64,000 nt of DNA from Halopseudomonas aestusnigri (GCF_002197985.1 NZ_NBYK01000005.1:161655-225654), one strand, 5' to 3'; numbered from the stretch's first letter, positions 36,554-46,824 are shown. A program made the numbers and translations. Notes: generated from the sequence alone by a model not told the origin.

Positions 36554-39211
36554 ATGAAGCACGATGATATTGATCCACTCGAAACCCAGGAATGGCTCGA
36601 CGCGCTGGAGTCCGTCCTCGACAACGAGGGTGAAGACCGCGCGCACTACCTGATGACCCGGCTTGGCGAGTTGGCCAGCCGCAGCGGCACCCCGCTGCCC
36701 TACGCCATTACCACACCGTATCGCAACACCATTCCGGTCACCCACGAAGCCCGCATGCCAGGCGACCTGTTCATGGAGCGCCGCATTCGCTCGCTGGTCC
36801 GCTGGAACGCGCTGGCCATGGTCATGCGCACCAACCAGCAGGACCCGGATCTGGGTGGCCACATCTCCACCTTCGCCTCCAGCGCGACTCTGTACGACAT
36901 CGGCTTCAACTATTTCTTCAAGGCGCCAACCGAGGAGCACGGTGGTGACCTGGTCTTCTTCCAGGGCCATGCCTCGCCCGGCATCTACGCCCGCGCGTTC
37001 ATGGAAGGCCGCATCAGCGAAGAGCAGATGGAGAACTTCCGCCAGGAGGTCGACGGCAAGGGGCTGTCCTCCTACCCGCACCCGTGGCTGATGCCCGACT
37101 TCTGGCAGTTCCCGACCGTCTCCATGGGCCTGGGCCCGATTCAGGCGATCTATCAGGCGCGCTTTATGAAGTACCTCGAGCACCGCGGCTTTATCGAGCC
37201 GGGCAAGCAGAAGGTCTGGTGCTTTGTCGGCGACGGTGAAACCGACGAGCCGGAAACCCTCGGCGCCATCTCACTGGCCGGTCGCGAGAAACTGGATAAC
37301 CTGATCTTCGTGATCAACTGCAACCTGCAGCGTCTGGACGGCCCGGTGCGCGGCAACGGCAAGATTATCCAGGAACTGGAAGGCAGCTTCCGCGGTGCCG
37401 ACTGGAACGTCATCAAAGTCATCTGGGGCCGCATGTGGGACCCGCTGTTCGCCAAGGACGACAACGGCCTGCTGCAACAGCGTATGGAAGAAGCCGTCGA
37501 CGGCGACTACCAGAATTACAAGGCCAAGGACGGTGCGTTCGTGCGCGAGCACTTCTTCGGCACCCGCCCCGAGCTCAAGGAAATGGTCAAGGACCTCTCC
37601 GACGAGGAAATCTGGAAGCTCAACCGGGGCGGCCATGATCCGTACAAGGTGTATGCCGCGTACCATGAGGCGGTCAACCACGAAGGCCAGCCGTCGGTCA
37701 TTCTGGCCAAGACCATCAAGGGCTACGGCACCGGTGCCGGCCAGGGTCAGAACACCGCGCACAACACCAAGAAAGTCGATATCGACAGCCTGAAGAAATT
37801 CCGCGACCGCTTCGACATTCCGGTCAACGACGACGAACTGGAAAAGCTGCCGTTCTTCAAACCGGAGGAAGGCAGTGCCGAATACAAGTACCTGCACGCC
37901 CGCCGCGAAGCACTGGGTGGCTACATGCCCCAGCGCCGCGTCGAGAGCAAGCGCGTGCCGGTTCCGCCGCTGGACACCCTGAAAGCCATTCTGGACGGCA
38001 CCGGCGACCGTGAAATCTCGACCACCATGGCTTTCGTGCGCATCCTGTCGCAACTGGTCAAGGACAAGGAACTCGGCCCGCGCATCGTCCCCATCGTGCC
38101 GGACGAAGCCCGTACCTTCGGCATGGAAGGCATGTTCCGTCAACTCGGCATCTATTCCTCGGTCGGTCAGCTGTATGAGCCGGTCGACAAGGATCAGGTG
38201 ATGTTCTATCGCGAGGACAAGAAAGGTCAGATCCTCGAGGAAGGCATCAACGAAGCCGGTGCGATGTCCAGCTGGATTGCGGCCGGTACAGCCTACAGCA
38301 CTCACAACCAGCCGATGCTGCCGTTCTACATCTTCTATTCGATGTTCGGCTTCCAGCGTATCGGCGATCTGGCCTGGGCCGCCGGCGACAGCCGCGCCAA
38401 GGGCTTTTTGATAGGCGGCACCGCAGGCCGCACCACCCTGAACGGTGAGGGTCTGCAGCACGAGGACGGTCACAGCCACCTGCTGGCATCGACCATCCCC
38501 AACTGTCGCAGCTACGACCCAACCTACGGCTATGAACTGGCGGTGATCATCCGCGAGGGCGCGCGCCGCATGATGGAGGAGCAGGAGAACGTCTACTACT
38601 ACCTGACCGTCATGAACGAAGCCTACACCCAACCGGCCATGCCCAAGGGCAAAGGTGTGGAAGATGGCATCATGCGCGGCATGTATCTGCTCGACTCCAC
38701 CGGCAAGCCGGGCGATCTGCACGTGCAGCTGATGGGCTCTGGCACCATCCTGCGCGAAGTACGCGAAGCCGCCGCCATCCTCAAGAGCGACTTTGGCGTC
38801 AGCGCCGACATCTGGAGCGTTACCAGCTTCAACGAACTGCGCCGCGACGGTCTGGCAGTCGAGCGCGACAACCGCCTGCACCCGACTCGCAAGCCCAAGA
38901 CCAGCTTCGTCGAGCAGTGTCTGGACAAGCGTCAGGGCCCGGTCATCGCCGCTACCGACTACATGAAGCTGTATGCCGATCAGATTCGCCAGTGGGTGCC
39001 GGCGCCCTACAAGGTGCTCGGCACCGACGGCTTCGGCCGCAGCGACAGCCGTCGCAAGCTGCGTCACTTCTTCGAGGTGGATCGCCACTGGGTTGCCTAT
39101 ACCGCACTCAGCGCGCTGGTCGAGCAGGGCAAACTCAAGCCCAAGGTGCTGACCGATGCGCTCAAGGCCTTTGGCCTGGATGCTGACAAACCCAATCCGC
39201 TGGACTGCTAA
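36554..39211 (+). CDS. aceE: AceE, pyruvate dehydrogenase E1 (homodimeric type)
   Basis: An 885-residue thiamine-diphosphate enzyme. The ThDP motif runs from GDGETDEPETLGAISLAG to NCNLQRLDGPVRGN. The N-terminus MKHDDIDPLETQEWLDAL matches Pseudomonas AceE. It decarboxylates pyruvate and passes the acetyl group to the lipoyl arms of AceF. The start ATG at 36554 has GGAG 7 bases upstream; the open frame extends 30 codons further without homology. aceF follows after 11 bases. Two HexR-like palindromes upstream suggest control by central carbon status. Confidence 0.97.
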   Translation: MKHDDIDPLETQEWLDALESVLDNEGEDRAHYLMTRLGELASRSGTPLPYAITTPYRNTIPVTHEARMPGDLFMERRIRSLVRWNALAMVMRTNQQDPDLGGHISTFASSATLYDIGFNYFFKAPTEEHGGDLVFFQGHASPGIYARAFMEGRISEEQMENFRQEVDGKGLSSYPHPWLMPDFWQFPTVSMGLGPIQAIYQARFMKYLEHRGFIEPGKQKVWCFVGDGETDEPETLGAISLAGREKLDNLIFVINCNLQRLDGPVRGNGKIIQELEGSFRGADWNVIKVIWGRMWDPLFAKDDNGLLQQRMEEAVDGDYQNYKAKDGAFVREHFFGTRPELKEMVKDLSDEEIWKLNRGGHDPYKVYAAYHEAVNHEGQPSVILAKTIKGYGTGAGQGQNTAHNTKKVDIDSLKKFRDRFDIPVNDDELEKLPFFKPEEGSAEYKYLHARREALGGYMPQRRVESKRVPVPPLDTLKAILDGTGDREISTTMAFVRILSQLVKDKELGPRIVPIVPDEARTFGMEGMFRQLGIYSSVGQLYEPVDKDQVMFYREDKKGQILEEGINEAGAMSSWIAAGTAYSTHNQPMLPFYIFYSMFGFQRIGDLAWAAGDSRAKGFLIGGTAGRTTLNGEGLQHEDGHSHLLASTIPNCRSYDPTYGYELAVIIREGARRMMEEQENVYYYLTVMNEAYTQPAMPKGKGVEDGIMRGMYLLDSTGKPGDLHVQLMGSGTILREVREAAAILKSDFGVSADIWSVTSFNELRRDGLAVERDNRLHPTRKPKTSFVEQCLDKRQGPVIAATDYMKLYADQIRQWVPAPYKVLGTDGFGRSDSRRKLRHFFEVDRHWVAYTALSALVEQGKLKPKVLTDALKAFGLDADKPNPLDC

Positions 39212-39222
39212 GGAGCGACGCC

Positions 39223-40860
39223 ATGAGTGAACTCATCAAGGTGCCCGACCTCGGCGGTGAAGGCGAGGTCATTGAAATTCTGATCAAGGAAGGCGATCAG
39301 GTCGAAGCTGAACAATCGCTGGCTGTTGTCGAGTCCGACAAGGCCAGCATGGAAATCCCCTCGCCCAAGGCAGGCAAGGTCACGTCGATCAAATTCAAGC
39401 TGGGCGACAGCCTGAAAGAGGGCGACCCGCTGATCGAACTGGAAGTCGAGGGCGACGCACAACCAAAGCAGGCTGACAGCAATGACAAACCTGCCGAAAC
39501 CGCGTCCAAGGCTGAGCAGAAGCCCGAGCCGAAAGCCGAAGACAGCAAGCCTGCCGCCAGCGCCAGCAGCCGCAGCGAAGCCGTCAAGGTCCCGGACCTG
39601 GGTACCGACAGTGCACGCGTGATCGAAATTCTGGTCAGCAAGGGCGATCAGGTCGACGCCGACCAGTCGCTGCTGGTACTGGAGTCGGACAAGGCCAGCA
39701 TGGAGCTGCCCGCGCCCTTCTCCGGCGTGATCGAGTCGATCGACATCAAGCTGGAGCAGGACGTCAAGACCGGCGACGTGATCATGCACATGCAGGTCAA
39801 GGGCGGCGACAGCTCGGCCAAGCAGGATGCTCAGCCGCAGGCCGCTCCGAGCGCAGAAGCCAAAAGCGAGGCGCCCGCTGCAAACAGCAGCAAGGCCAGC
39901 GAAGAGCCGGCCAGCCCGCCGCCCGTCGGTGGCCCCAGCCGCGAAGGCGCCAAGGTCCATGCCGGCCCGGCCGTACGCATGCTGGCCCGCGAGTTCGGTA
40001 TTGATCTGACCGAGGTCAAGCCGACCGGCCCGCGCGAGCGCATCCTCAAGGAAGATGTGCAGAAGCACGTGCAGGCGGTCATGCAGCAGCGCAAGGCTGC
40101 ACCTGCTGGCGCAGCTGGCGGCAGCGGCATCCCGCCGGTGCCGGAGGTCGACTTCTCCCGGTTTGGCGAGATCGAAACCGTCGACATGACCCGCCTGCAG
40201 CAGGTCGGCGCCAGCAACCTGCACCGCAGCTGGCTCAACGTGCCGCATGTCACCCAGTTCGACCTGGCCGACATCAGCGCGCTGGAAGCCTTCCGCAAGG
40301 AGCAGAAAGCGGCTGCCGACAAGGCCGGCGTCAAGCTGACCGTGCTGCCGTTCCTGCTCAAGGCCTGTGCCCATCTGCTGCGTGAGCAGCCGAACTTCAA
40401 TGTCTCGCTGGCGACCAATGGCAAGCAGCTGATTCAGAAGCAGTACGTGCACATCGGCTTCGCCGTCGACACCCCGGACGGCCTTTTGGTGCCGGTGATC
40501 CGTGATGTCGACAAGAAGAGTCTGCTGCAGCTGGCAGCCGAAGCGGCCGAGCTCGCCGACAAGGCGCGCAACAAGAAGCTCGGAGCCGACGCCATGCAGG
40601 GCGCCTGCTTCACCATCTCCAGCCTGGGCCACATCGGCGGCACCTACTTCACGCCGATCGTCAACAGCCCGGAAGTGGCGATTCTTGGGGTCTCCAAGGC
40701 GACCATGCAGCCGGTCTGGGATGGCACCAGCTTCCAGCCGCAGTTGATGCTGCCACTGTCCCTCTCCTACGACCACCGCGCCATCAACGGCGCAGCGGCC
40801 GCGCAGTTCACCAGGCGTCTGGGTGAATTGCTGGGGGATATTCGGACGATGTTGCTGTAA
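39223..40860 (+). CDS. aceF: AceF, dihydrolipoamide acetyltransferase (E2)
   Basis: A 545-residue E2 subunit. It has two lipoyl domains with lipoylated lysines Lys40 (ESDKASMEI) and Lys157 (ESDKASMEL), joined by Ala/Pro/Lys-rich linkers (about 78-118 and 190-245). A peripheral-subunit-binding domain (AGPAVRMLAREFGIDL) and the catalytic core follow, with the active-site SYDHRAINGA near the C-terminus. Two lipoyl domains is the pseudomonad form; E. coli has three. No lpd gene follows. Confidence 0.97.
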   Translation: MSELIKVPDLGGEGEVIEILIKEGDQVEAEQSLAVVESDKASMEIPSPKAGKVTSIKFKLGDSLKEGDPLIELEVEGDAQPKQADSNDKPAETASKAEQKPEPKAEDSKPAASASSRSEAVKVPDLGTDSARVIEILVSKGDQVDADQSLLVLESDKASMELPAPFSGVIESIDIKLEQDVKTGDVIMHMQVKGGDSSAKQDAQPQAAPSAEAKSEAPAANSSKASEEPASPPPVGGPSREGAKVHAGPAVRMLAREFGIDLTEVKPTGPRERILKEDVQKHVQAVMQQRKAAPAGAAGGSGIPPVPEVDFSRFGEIETVDMTRLQQVGASNLHRSWLNVPHVTQFDLADISALEAFRKEQKAAADKAGVKLTVLPFLLKACAHLLREQPNFNVSLATNGKQLIQKQYVHIGFAVDTPDGLLVPVIRDVDKKSLLQLAAEAAELADKARNKKLGADAMQGACFTISSLGHIGGTYFTPIVNSPEVAILGVSKATMQPVWDGTSFQPQLMLPLSLSYDHRAINGAAAAQFTRRLGELLGDIRTMLL

Positions 40861-40875
40861 GCGTTCGCTAGCACT

Positions 40876-40907
40876 AAAAAAGCCTCGGGATTTCTCGGGG
40901 CTTTTTT
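40876..40907 (+). terminator. Intrinsic terminator after aceF
   Basis: An A-run plus GCCTCGGGA pairs, with two wobbles, with the following TCTCGGGGC and a T-run, 15 bases after the aceF stop. Confidence 0.85.
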
Positions 40908-40942
40908 GCCTCTGCGACGTCGCTTTTCGCCCTGACGGCGAC

Positions 40943-40972
40943 CAGGGGGAAATGCTTGGCCATTTCCCCCTG
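40943..40972. repeat. Perfect 12-base inverted repeat with 6-base loop
   Basis: CAGGGGGAAATG, loop CTTGGC, CATTTCCCCCTG. There is no T-run after it on either strand, so it is not a standard terminator. Confidence 0.8.
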
Positions 40973-41158
40973 CACCCCCTAGGCCACCCCGACTACGCGG
41001 CCCTTCGGGTTCGCTGCGTTGCTCGGTCTGGCGGGGGCCGGCAGAACTCGGCTCTGCGAGCCTCAGACATGCTGCCGTCCTATTTCCCGCCAGCCCTGCG
41101 CTACTCGCCCGCGTAAACGGGGACCCATAGACCGTGCAATCTGGCCCCCAACTTGTAG

Positions 41159-41178
41159 GGCCACAGCATGCTGTGGCC
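41159..41178. repeat. Perfect 20-base palindrome
   Basis: GGCCACAGCATGCTGTGGCC, preceded by CTTGTAGG. It resembles dispersed 'TTGTAGGG + palindrome' intergenic repeats of pseudomonads. Confidence 0.75.
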
Positions 41179-41212
41179 GTGCTGCCACCCCAACCTACCG
41201 ACACCCGAAAAC

Positions 41213-41250
41213 CAACAAAAAACCCCGCACGGTCTCCCGTGCGGGGTTTC
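41213..41250 (-). terminator. Intrinsic terminator of clpB
   Basis: Read on the minus strand, ACCCCGCACG, a 6-7-base loop, CGTGCGGGGT and a T-run. It begins about 20 bases after the clpB stop. Confidence 0.9.
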
Positions 41251-41268
41251 TCATCAATACAACATCAA

Positions 41269-43836
41269 TCAGGCCGTAAACACAAACTCGTCGCCTTCGA
41301 CCTTGGCGTGAATAGTCACGCCCGGGGCAAAGTCGCCAGCCAGGATACGCTGAGCCAGCGGGTTTTCGATCCAGCGCTGGATCGCGCGCTTGAGCGGCCG
41401 CGCGCCATACACCGGGTCATAGCCAACCGAGATCAGTTTCTCCAGAGCCTCATCGCTGAGCTGCAGATCCAGTTCGCGTTCGGCCAGACGCTGACGCAAA
41501 CGGCTGAGCTGGATATCAGCGATACCGGCGATCTGATCCTTGCCGAGCGGCTCAAACACAACCACCTCGTCAACCCGGTTGATAAACTCCGGCCGGAAGT
41601 GTTGCGTCAGGGCGTCCATCACCGCCGCATGCTGCGCTTCGCGATCACCCACCAGTTCCTGAATCTGCGCAGACCCCAGGTTGGAGGTCATCACCACCAC
41701 GGTGTTGCGGAAATCGACGGTGCGGCCTTGGCTGTCGGTCAGACGGCCGTCTTCCAGCACCTGCAGCAGCACGTTGAACACATCCGGATGCGCCTTCTCG
41801 ACCTCATCCATCAGGATCACCGAGTACGGCTTGCGACGTACCGCCTCGGTCAGATAACCGCCTTCTTCATAGCCGACATAGCCCGGAGGCGCGCCGATCA
41901 GACGAGCCACCGAATGCTTCTCCATGAACTCGGACATGTCGATCCGCACCATGGCGTCTTCGGTATCGAACAAAAACTCGGCCAGCGCCTTGCACAGCTC
42001 GGTTTTACCGACACCGGTCGGACCAAGGAACATGAACGAGCCACTCGGGCGGTTCGGGTCGGCCAGACCGGCCCGCGAACGGCGCACCGCGTTGGAAACC
42101 GCCACCACCGCTTCGTTCTGACCGATAACCCGCTTGTGCAGGGCATCTTCCATACGCAGCAGCTTGTCACGCTCGCCTTCGAGCATCTTGGCCACCGGAA
42201 TCCCGGTCCACTTGGAGACGACCTCGGCGATTTCCTCGTCGGTGACCTTGTTGCGCAGCAGCTGGTTTTCCGGCTTGGTGTGCTGCTCGGCCATCTGCTG
42301 GCTGCGCTCCAGATCCGGGATCACGCCGTACTGCAGCTCGGCCATGCGGTTCAGATCGCCCTTGCGACGGGCCTGATCCAGCTCGGCCTTGGCCTGCTCG
42401 ATCTTTTCCTGAATCTGCGCCGAGCCCTGTACGTCTGCCTTTTCCGCCTTCCAGATTTCTTCCAGATCGGCGTATTCACGCTCGAGCTTGGCGATATCGT
42501 CCTTCAATTTCTCCAGTCGCTTGAGGGCGGCGTCGTCGTCTTCCTTCTTCAGCGCCTCACGCTCCACCTTGAGCTGAATCAGGCGACGCTCCAGACGGTC
42601 CAGCGCTTCGGGCTTGGAATCAATTTCCATGCGAATGCGGCTGGCCGCTTCATCGATCAGGTCGATGGCCTTGTCCGGCAACTGACGGTCGGTGATGTAG
42701 CGGTGCGACAGCTTGGCTGCGGCAATGATCGCGCCATCGGTGATGGTGATCTTGTGGTGCACTTCGTAGCGCTCTTTCAGACCACGCAGAATCGCGATGG
42801 TGTCCTCTTCAGAGGGCTCATCGACCAGCACTTTCTGGAAGCGGCGCTCCAGCGCGGCATCCTTTTCAATATACTGACGGTACTCGTCCAGCGTGGTTGC
42901 GCCAACGCAATGCAGCTCGCCGCGCGCCAGCGCCGGCTTGAGCATGTTGCCCGCATCCATGGAGCCTTCGGCCTTGCCGGCGCCGACCATGGTGTGCAGC
43001 TCGTCGATAAACAGAATGACGCGGCCTTCCTGCTTGGACAGTTCGTTCAGCACCGCCTTCAGGCGCTCTTCAAACTCGCCACGGAACTTGGCACCGGCGA
43101 TCAGCGCCCCCATATCAAGTGACAGCAGGCGCTTGTCTTTCAGGCCATCCGGCACTTCACCGTTGACGATACGCTGGGCCAGGCCCTCAACAATGGCGGT
43201 CTTGCCCACGCCGGGCTCGCCGATCAGCACAGGGTTGTTCTTGGTACGACGCTGCAGCACCTGGACGGTACGGCGAATTTCGTCGTCACGGCCGATCACC
43301 GGGTCCAGCTTGCCCTCTTCGGCGCGCTTGGTCAGGTCGACGGTGTACTTGTCCAGCGCCTGGCGTGACTCTTCGGCATTCGGGTCGTTGACCGACTCGC
43401 CGCCGCGCAGGTTGTTGATGGCGTTTTCCAGCGCCTTCTTCGAGACGCCCTGCCCCAGCAGAATCTTGCCGGCGGTCGTGTGGTCGTCCATCGCCGCCAG
43501 AAGCACCAGTTCGCTGGAGATGAATTGGTCGCCCTGCTTCTGTGCCAGCCGGTCAGCCTGGTTGAGCAGACGTGCCAGCTCGGTAGACAGGCTGACGTCA
43601 CCAGTTGGATTGCTGACGGTCGCCAGTTTGTCGATGGCCTCGTTCAGCGCTGCGCGCAGGGCGGCGATATCAAAGCCGACCTGCATTAGCAGCGGCTTGA
43701 TCGAGCCGTGCTGCTGCTCAATCAGCGCCAGCACTAGGTGCAGCGGGTCGATCTGGGAATGGTCGCGGCCGACGGCCATGGATTGTGCGTCGGACAGGGC
43801 GACCTGAAGCTTGCTGGTCATACGGTCAATGCGCAT
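41269..43836 (-). CDS. clpB: ClpB, protein disaggregase
   Basis: An 855-residue AAA+ chaperone. It has an N-terminal Clp-N repeat domain, first AAA+ module (Walker A GEPGVGKT, Walker [10 protein letters not shown]), a coiled-coil middle domain (about 400-530, rich in Glu/Lys/Leu heptads) and a second AAA+ module ([23 protein letters not shown]). It rescues aggregated proteins with DnaK. The N-terminus [18 protein letters not shown] is typical. A sigma-32-type promoter lies 71-98 bases upstream and a strong terminator follows, so it is a heat-shock unit of its own. Confidence 0.97.
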   Translation of the reverse strand: MRIDRMTSKLQVALSDAQSMAVGRDHSQIDPLHLVLALIEQQHGSIKPLLMQVGFDIAALRAALNEAIDKLATVSNPTGDVSLSTELARLLNQADRLAQKQGDQFISSELVLLAAMDDHTTAGKILLGQGVSKKALENAINNLRGGESVNDPNAEESRQALDKYTVDLTKRAEEGKLDPVIGRDDEIRRTVQVLQRRTKNNPVLIGEPGVGKTAIVEGLAQRIVNGEVPDGLKDKRLLSLDMGALIAGAKFRGEFEERLKAVLNELSKQEGRVILFIDELHTMVGAGKAEGSMDAGNMLKPALARGELHCVGATTLDEYRQYIEKDAALERRFQKVLVDEPSEEDTIAILRGLKERYEVHHKITITDGAIIAAAKLSHRYITDRQLPDKAIDLIDEAASRIRMEIDSKPEALDRLERRLIQLKVEREALKKEDDDAALKRLEKLKDDIAKLEREYADLEEIWKAEKADVQGSAQIQEKIEQAKAELDQARRKGDLNRMAELQYGVIPDLERSQQMAEQHTKPENQLLRNKVTDEEIAEVVSKWTGIPVAKMLEGERDKLLRMEDALHKRVIGQNEAVVAVSNAVRRSRAGLADPNRPSGSFMFLGPTGVGKTELCKALAEFLFDTEDAMVRIDMSEFMEKHSVARLIGAPPGYVGYEEGGYLTEAVRRKPYSVILMDEVEKAHPDVFNVLLQVLEDGRLTDSQGRTVDFRNTVVVMTSNLGSAQIQELVGDREAQHAAVMDALTQHFRPEFINRVDEVVVFEPLGKDQIAGIADIQLSRLRQRLAERELDLQLSDEALEKLISVGYDPVYGARPLKRAIQRWIENPLAQRILAGDFAPGVTIHAKVEGDEFVFTA

Positions 43837-43906
43837 GAATAAAAGTCCTCTAGTCTGAGCCCGGCCGAACAGTTCGTAGCGGGCGTATTCATCTGCGATG
43901 ACACAG

Positions 43907-43934
43907 TTATGAGGTCGATTATTACGCTTTCAAG
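43907..43934 (-). promoter_or_regulatory. Sigma-32 heat-shock promoter of clpB
   Basis: On the minus strand, CTTGAAA (43934-43928), 13 bases, CCTCATAA (43914-43907). This fits the RpoH consensus CTTGAAA-N13-15-CCCCATNT with one main mismatch, at the expected distance from clpB. Confidence 0.85.
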
Positions 43935-43957
43935 TGACCCCATGATGATTGGGGTCA
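43935..43957. promoter_or_regulatory. Perfect 8-base inverted repeat abutting the clpB heat-shock promoter
   Basis: TGACCCCA, 7 bases, TGGGGTCA. It ends at the base next to the -35 element. On the plus strand it is followed by a T-run, so it could terminate plus-strand transcripts; on the minus strand it is either an operator or part of the pgeF 3' end. Confidence 0.55.
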
Positions 43958-43965
43958 ATTTTTTG

Positions 43966-44697
43966 TCACTCAGTAAGCCAAATCAGGGACGCAAGCCGCC
44001 CCGTCTGCCCATCACGACGGTAGGAGTAGAAGCGTTCGGCATCGGAAAACGTGCATTCGCCACCACCATAAACCGACGTAACACCTGACGCTGCGAGGCG
44101 CTGGCGCGCCAGTTGATAGATATCCGCCAACCAGTGCCCTTCGCGTTCGGACGGCACAAAGGCACTTACTGCTTGTGGATCGGCAGCGATAAAGGCTTCA
44201 CGCACTTCGGCACCCACTTCGAACGCCGCCGGACCAATGGCCGGACCGAGCCAGACCAGCACGTCAGCAGGCGAGCCGCCAAGTGTCGCGACCGTCTGTT
44301 CCAGCACCCCGTCGAGCAGGCCGCGCCAACCCGCGTGCGCAGCCGCAACGCGCTGCCCGTCACGGGTACAGAACAACGCCGGCAGACAGTCGGCGGTCAT
44401 GATGGTACAGGCGATGCCCGGCTGATCAGTCCAACTGGCGTCCGCCTCAAGCACCTGCGTCGGGTCGGCCTTGCACACCTCAGTGCCATGCACCTGGGTC
44501 AACCAGGCGGGCTGACACCCCAGCACCCGCCCCAGCTCGGCGCGGTTGGCAGCGACATGGGCGGGGTCATCGCCCACATGGTCACCCAGGTTGAATCCCT
44601 TCCATACGCTCTGGCTGCAACCACCCTGACGCGTGGTGATACAGGTGCGTATATTGGCCGGTGCGGGCCAGTCGGCGGTCAGCCAGAGGGTGCTCAT
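43966..44697 (-). CDS. pgeF: PgeF/YfiH, laccase-domain purine nucleoside/peptidoglycan-editing factor
   Basis: A 243-residue multicopper-oxidase-like fold protein of the DUF152 family. Conserved metal ligands lie in LTQVHGTEV (His), MTADCLPALF (Cys) and AAAHAGWRGLL (His). Members were described both as purine nucleoside phosphorylases and as editors that keep L-serine out of muropeptides. It overlaps rluD by ATGA, a pairing conserved in pseudomonads, and precedes clpB. Confidence 0.93.
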   Translation of the reverse strand: MSTLWLTADWPAPANIRTCITTRQGGCSQSVWKGFNLGDHVGDDPAHVAANRAELGRVLGCQPAWLTQVHGTEVCKADPTQVLEADASWTDQPGIACTIMTADCLPALFCTRDGQRVAAAHAGWRGLLDGVLEQTVATLGGSPADVLVWLGPAIGPAAFEVGAEVREAFIAADPQAVSAFVPSEREGHWLADIYQLARQRLAASGVTSVYGGGECTFSDAERFYSYRRDGQTGRLASLIWLTE

Positions 44698-45653
44698 TCG
44701 CCGATCTCACCGTCCTCACGCAGCAGCGCCAGCAGATGCTGCATGTCTTCCGGCAGCGGCACCTGCCAGCTCATGTGGCGACCGTCGGTCGGATGCTCCA
44801 GCTCAAGACGGCGTGCGTGCAGCGCCTGACGCGGAAACTCGCGCAGTTCCTTGATCAGCTCAGGGCTGGCCCCCGGCGGAATACGCAGACGGCCGCCATA
44901 GACCGGATCGCCGACTAGCGGAAAATGGATGTAGCTCATGTGCACGCGAATCTGGTGCGTGCGCCCGGTTTCCAGCTTGACCTTGACGTGGGTGTGCGCG
45001 CGAAAACGATTGATCACCCGATAATGGCTGATCGCCGTCTTGCCACCGGCAACAACGGCCATCTTCTGACGCTGGGTACCGTGACGGGCAATCGGCTGGT
45101 CGACCTTGCCGCCCGCCGTCATCACGCCAATCACGACACATTCATATTCACGGCTGACAGTGCGTGCCTGCAGCTGGGCGACCAGGTCGGTCTGCGCCTC
45201 GATGGTCTTGGCCACCACCATCAAACCGGTGGTGTCCTTGTCGAGCCGGTGGACGATGCCGGCACGCGGCACCTTGGCCAGTTCAGGCGCGTGGTGCAGC
45301 AGGGCATTGAGCAGGGTGCCGTCCTGATGGCCGGCAGCCGGATGCACGACAAGGCCGGCAGGCTTGTTGATCACCAGCAGCGCGTCGTCTTCATAAATGA
45401 TGTCCAGATCGATGGCTTCGGCCTGCCACTCGCCCTGAATCTCGCGCTCGGCATCCAGCTCCAGCCGCTCACCACCCAGCACAATGTCACGGGTGCGCTT
45501 GACCTCACCATCGACCAGCAGACTGCCGTCCTTGATCCAGCCCTGCAGGCGGGAACGGGAATAGTCGGGGAACAATTGCGCGGCCACCTGGTCCAGGCGT
45601 TGACCACCCGATTCCGGGCTGACCTGTGCGGACAAACGAATACGATCTGACAT
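44694..45653 (-). CDS. rluD: RluD, 23S rRNA pseudouridine synthase
   Basis: A 319-residue enzyme with an N-terminal S4 RNA-binding domain (about 17-65) and a catalytic domain whose motif HRLDKDTTG at 135-143 contains the nucleophile Asp138. A further family motif is RTHQIRVHMSYIHFPLVGDP. RluD modifies U1911, U1915 and U1917 of helix 69 in E. coli numbering. It is divergent from bamD and leads the rluD-pgeF pair. Confidence 0.95.
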   Translation of the reverse strand: MSDRIRLSAQVSPESGGQRLDQVAAQLFPDYSRSRLQGWIKDGSLLVDGEVKRTRDIVLGGERLELDAEREIQGEWQAEAIDLDIIYEDDALLVINKPAGLVVHPAAGHQDGTLLNALLHHAPELAKVPRAGIVHRLDKDTTGLMVVAKTIEAQTDLVAQLQARTVSREYECVVIGVMTAGGKVDQPIARHGTQRQKMAVVAGGKTAISHYRVINRFRAHTHVKVKLETGRTHQIRVHMSYIHFPLVGDPVYGGRLRIPPGASPELIKELREFPRQALHARRLELEHPTDGRHMSWQVPLPEDMQHLLALLREDGEIGE

Positions 45654-45702
45654 GGGGAACTCACTGGAAGGCGTTGTGCGCCGGAACCGGCCGCAATCCC
45701 TT

Positions 45703-45731
45703 TTGGAATCGACCGGACGCTGTGGTTAAAT
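45703..45731 (+). promoter_or_regulatory. Candidate sigma-70 promoter of bamD
   Basis: TTGGAA (45703-45708), 17 bases, TTAAAT (45726-45731), about 100 bases before bamD in the divergent rluD/bamD region. It was identified by eye only. Confidence 0.4.
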
Positions 45732-45831
45732 ACGGCTGGTCCGGGAAGTCCGGACAAGGCTGCAAAGGCCCAAACTATAACAGGACGGCCGCACTGGAAA
45801 CAGCGCACGCCAACCATTCGGGTGTCATGAT

Positions 45832-46824
45832 ATGTCGATGAAACATCTGCTGCTGGTCGGAGTACTGGCACTGCTGGCAGCGTGCTCTTCCAACGCACCG
45901 GTGATTGACGAGTCGCTCAGCGAGTCGGAGCTGTATCGCAAGGCCCAGACCGATCTGGACGCAGAAAATTACGGTTCCGCTGTTGAAACCCTGCGCGCCC
46001 TTGAGGCCCGCTACCCCTTCGGCCGCTATGCCGAGCAGGCTCAGCTTGAACTGATCTACGCCTACTACCAGAACTATGAGCCGGAAGCCGCGACCGCGTC
46101 AGCCGACCGTTTCATCCGCCTGCACCCCACCCACCAGAACGTCGACTACGCCTATTACATTCGTGGCCTGGCTTCCTTTACCCGCGACCAGGGTATTATC
46201 GAACGCTTCCTGCCGCTGGACATGACCCGTCGTGACCCGGGTGCCGCCCGCGACTCGTTCAACGATTTCGCCCAGCTGATCAACCGCTTCCCGAACAGTC
46301 AGTACGCACCGGACGCCCGCGCGCGCATGGTTTACCTGCGTAACCTGCTGGCAGCCTACGACGTACATGTCGGCCACTACTATCTCAAGCGCGGCGCCTA
46401 TCTGGCCGCGGCCAACCGCGGTCGTTACGTGGTCGAGAACTTCCAGCAGACCCCTTCAGTGGGTGACGGCCTGGCACTGATGGTCGCCGGCTATAACCGC
46501 CTGGCCATGCAGGATCTGGCAGACAGCGCACTGGAGACACTGAAGCTCAACTATCCGGAACACCCGGCATTGGTCGATGGCGAGTTCAAGCATCACGTCG
46601 AGCCGGCCGTGGCCGAAATGGACTGGCTGGAATCCGCTTCCGTTGGCCTGATCGACGCTGTTACCGCCCCGCCGCCGCGCATGGCGAAAACGCAAATGGA
46701 GCGCGAAATGGAGCGCCAGTACCAGGACGCCGCTGCCTCACTGCCGCGCGAAATTCGCGTCAGCCAGAACGGCGAACCTCGCCGCAGCTTCTGGAACCGC
46801 ATCACCTTCGGTCTGCTCGACTGA
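45832..46824 (+). CDS. bamD: BamD, outer membrane assembly lipoprotein
   Basis: A 330-residue lipoprotein. The signal peptide ends in the lipobox LLAAC with acylated Cys18. The mature part has TPR-like helical repeats ([35 protein letters not shown] and following), the BamD/ComL pattern. It is the essential partner of BamA in folding outer membrane proteins such as the porin upstream in this window. Its C-terminal tail beyond about residue 270 is longer than in E. coli and polar. It is followed by a strong terminator. Confidence 0.95.
   Translation: MSMKHLLLVGVLALLAACSSNAPVIDESLSESELYRKAQTDLDAENYGSAVETLRALEARYPFGRYAEQAQLELIYAYYQNYEPEAATASADRFIRLHPTHQNVDYAYYIRGLASFTRDQGIIERFLPLDMTRRDPGAARDSFNDFAQLINRFPNSQYAPDARARMVYLRNLLAAYDVHVGHYYLKRGAYLAAANRGRYVVENFQQTPSVGDGLALMVAGYNRLAMQDLADSALETLKLNYPEHPALVDGEFKHHVEPAVAEMDWLESASVGLIDAVTAPPPRMAKTQMEREMERQYQDAAASLPREIRVSQNGEPRRSFWNRITFGLLD

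Larger units (their letters stand above)
40908..41212. repeat. Complex G+C-rich intergenic element between aceF and clpB
   Basis: A gene-free stretch of about 300 bases made of hairpin-forming segments. It holds a perfect 12-base inverted repeat (40943-40954 with 40961-40972), a middle part with GCGGCCCTTCGGGTTCGCTGCG and an AACTCGGCTCTGCGAGCCTCAGACA-like run, and a perfect 20-base palindrome preceded by TTGTAGGG (41159-41178). Similar modules recur between genes in many pseudomonads as I remember them, so this is probably a compound of dispersed repeats. No coding frame looks real. Confidence 0.55.

Noticed and set aside
37271..39088. 605-codon frame opposite aceE
   Set aside because: Antisense to highly conserved AceE; composition typical of an antisense shadow.
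41134..43122. 662-codon frame opposite clpB
   Set aside because: It begins in the intergenic element, then runs antisense to ClpB; no motif.
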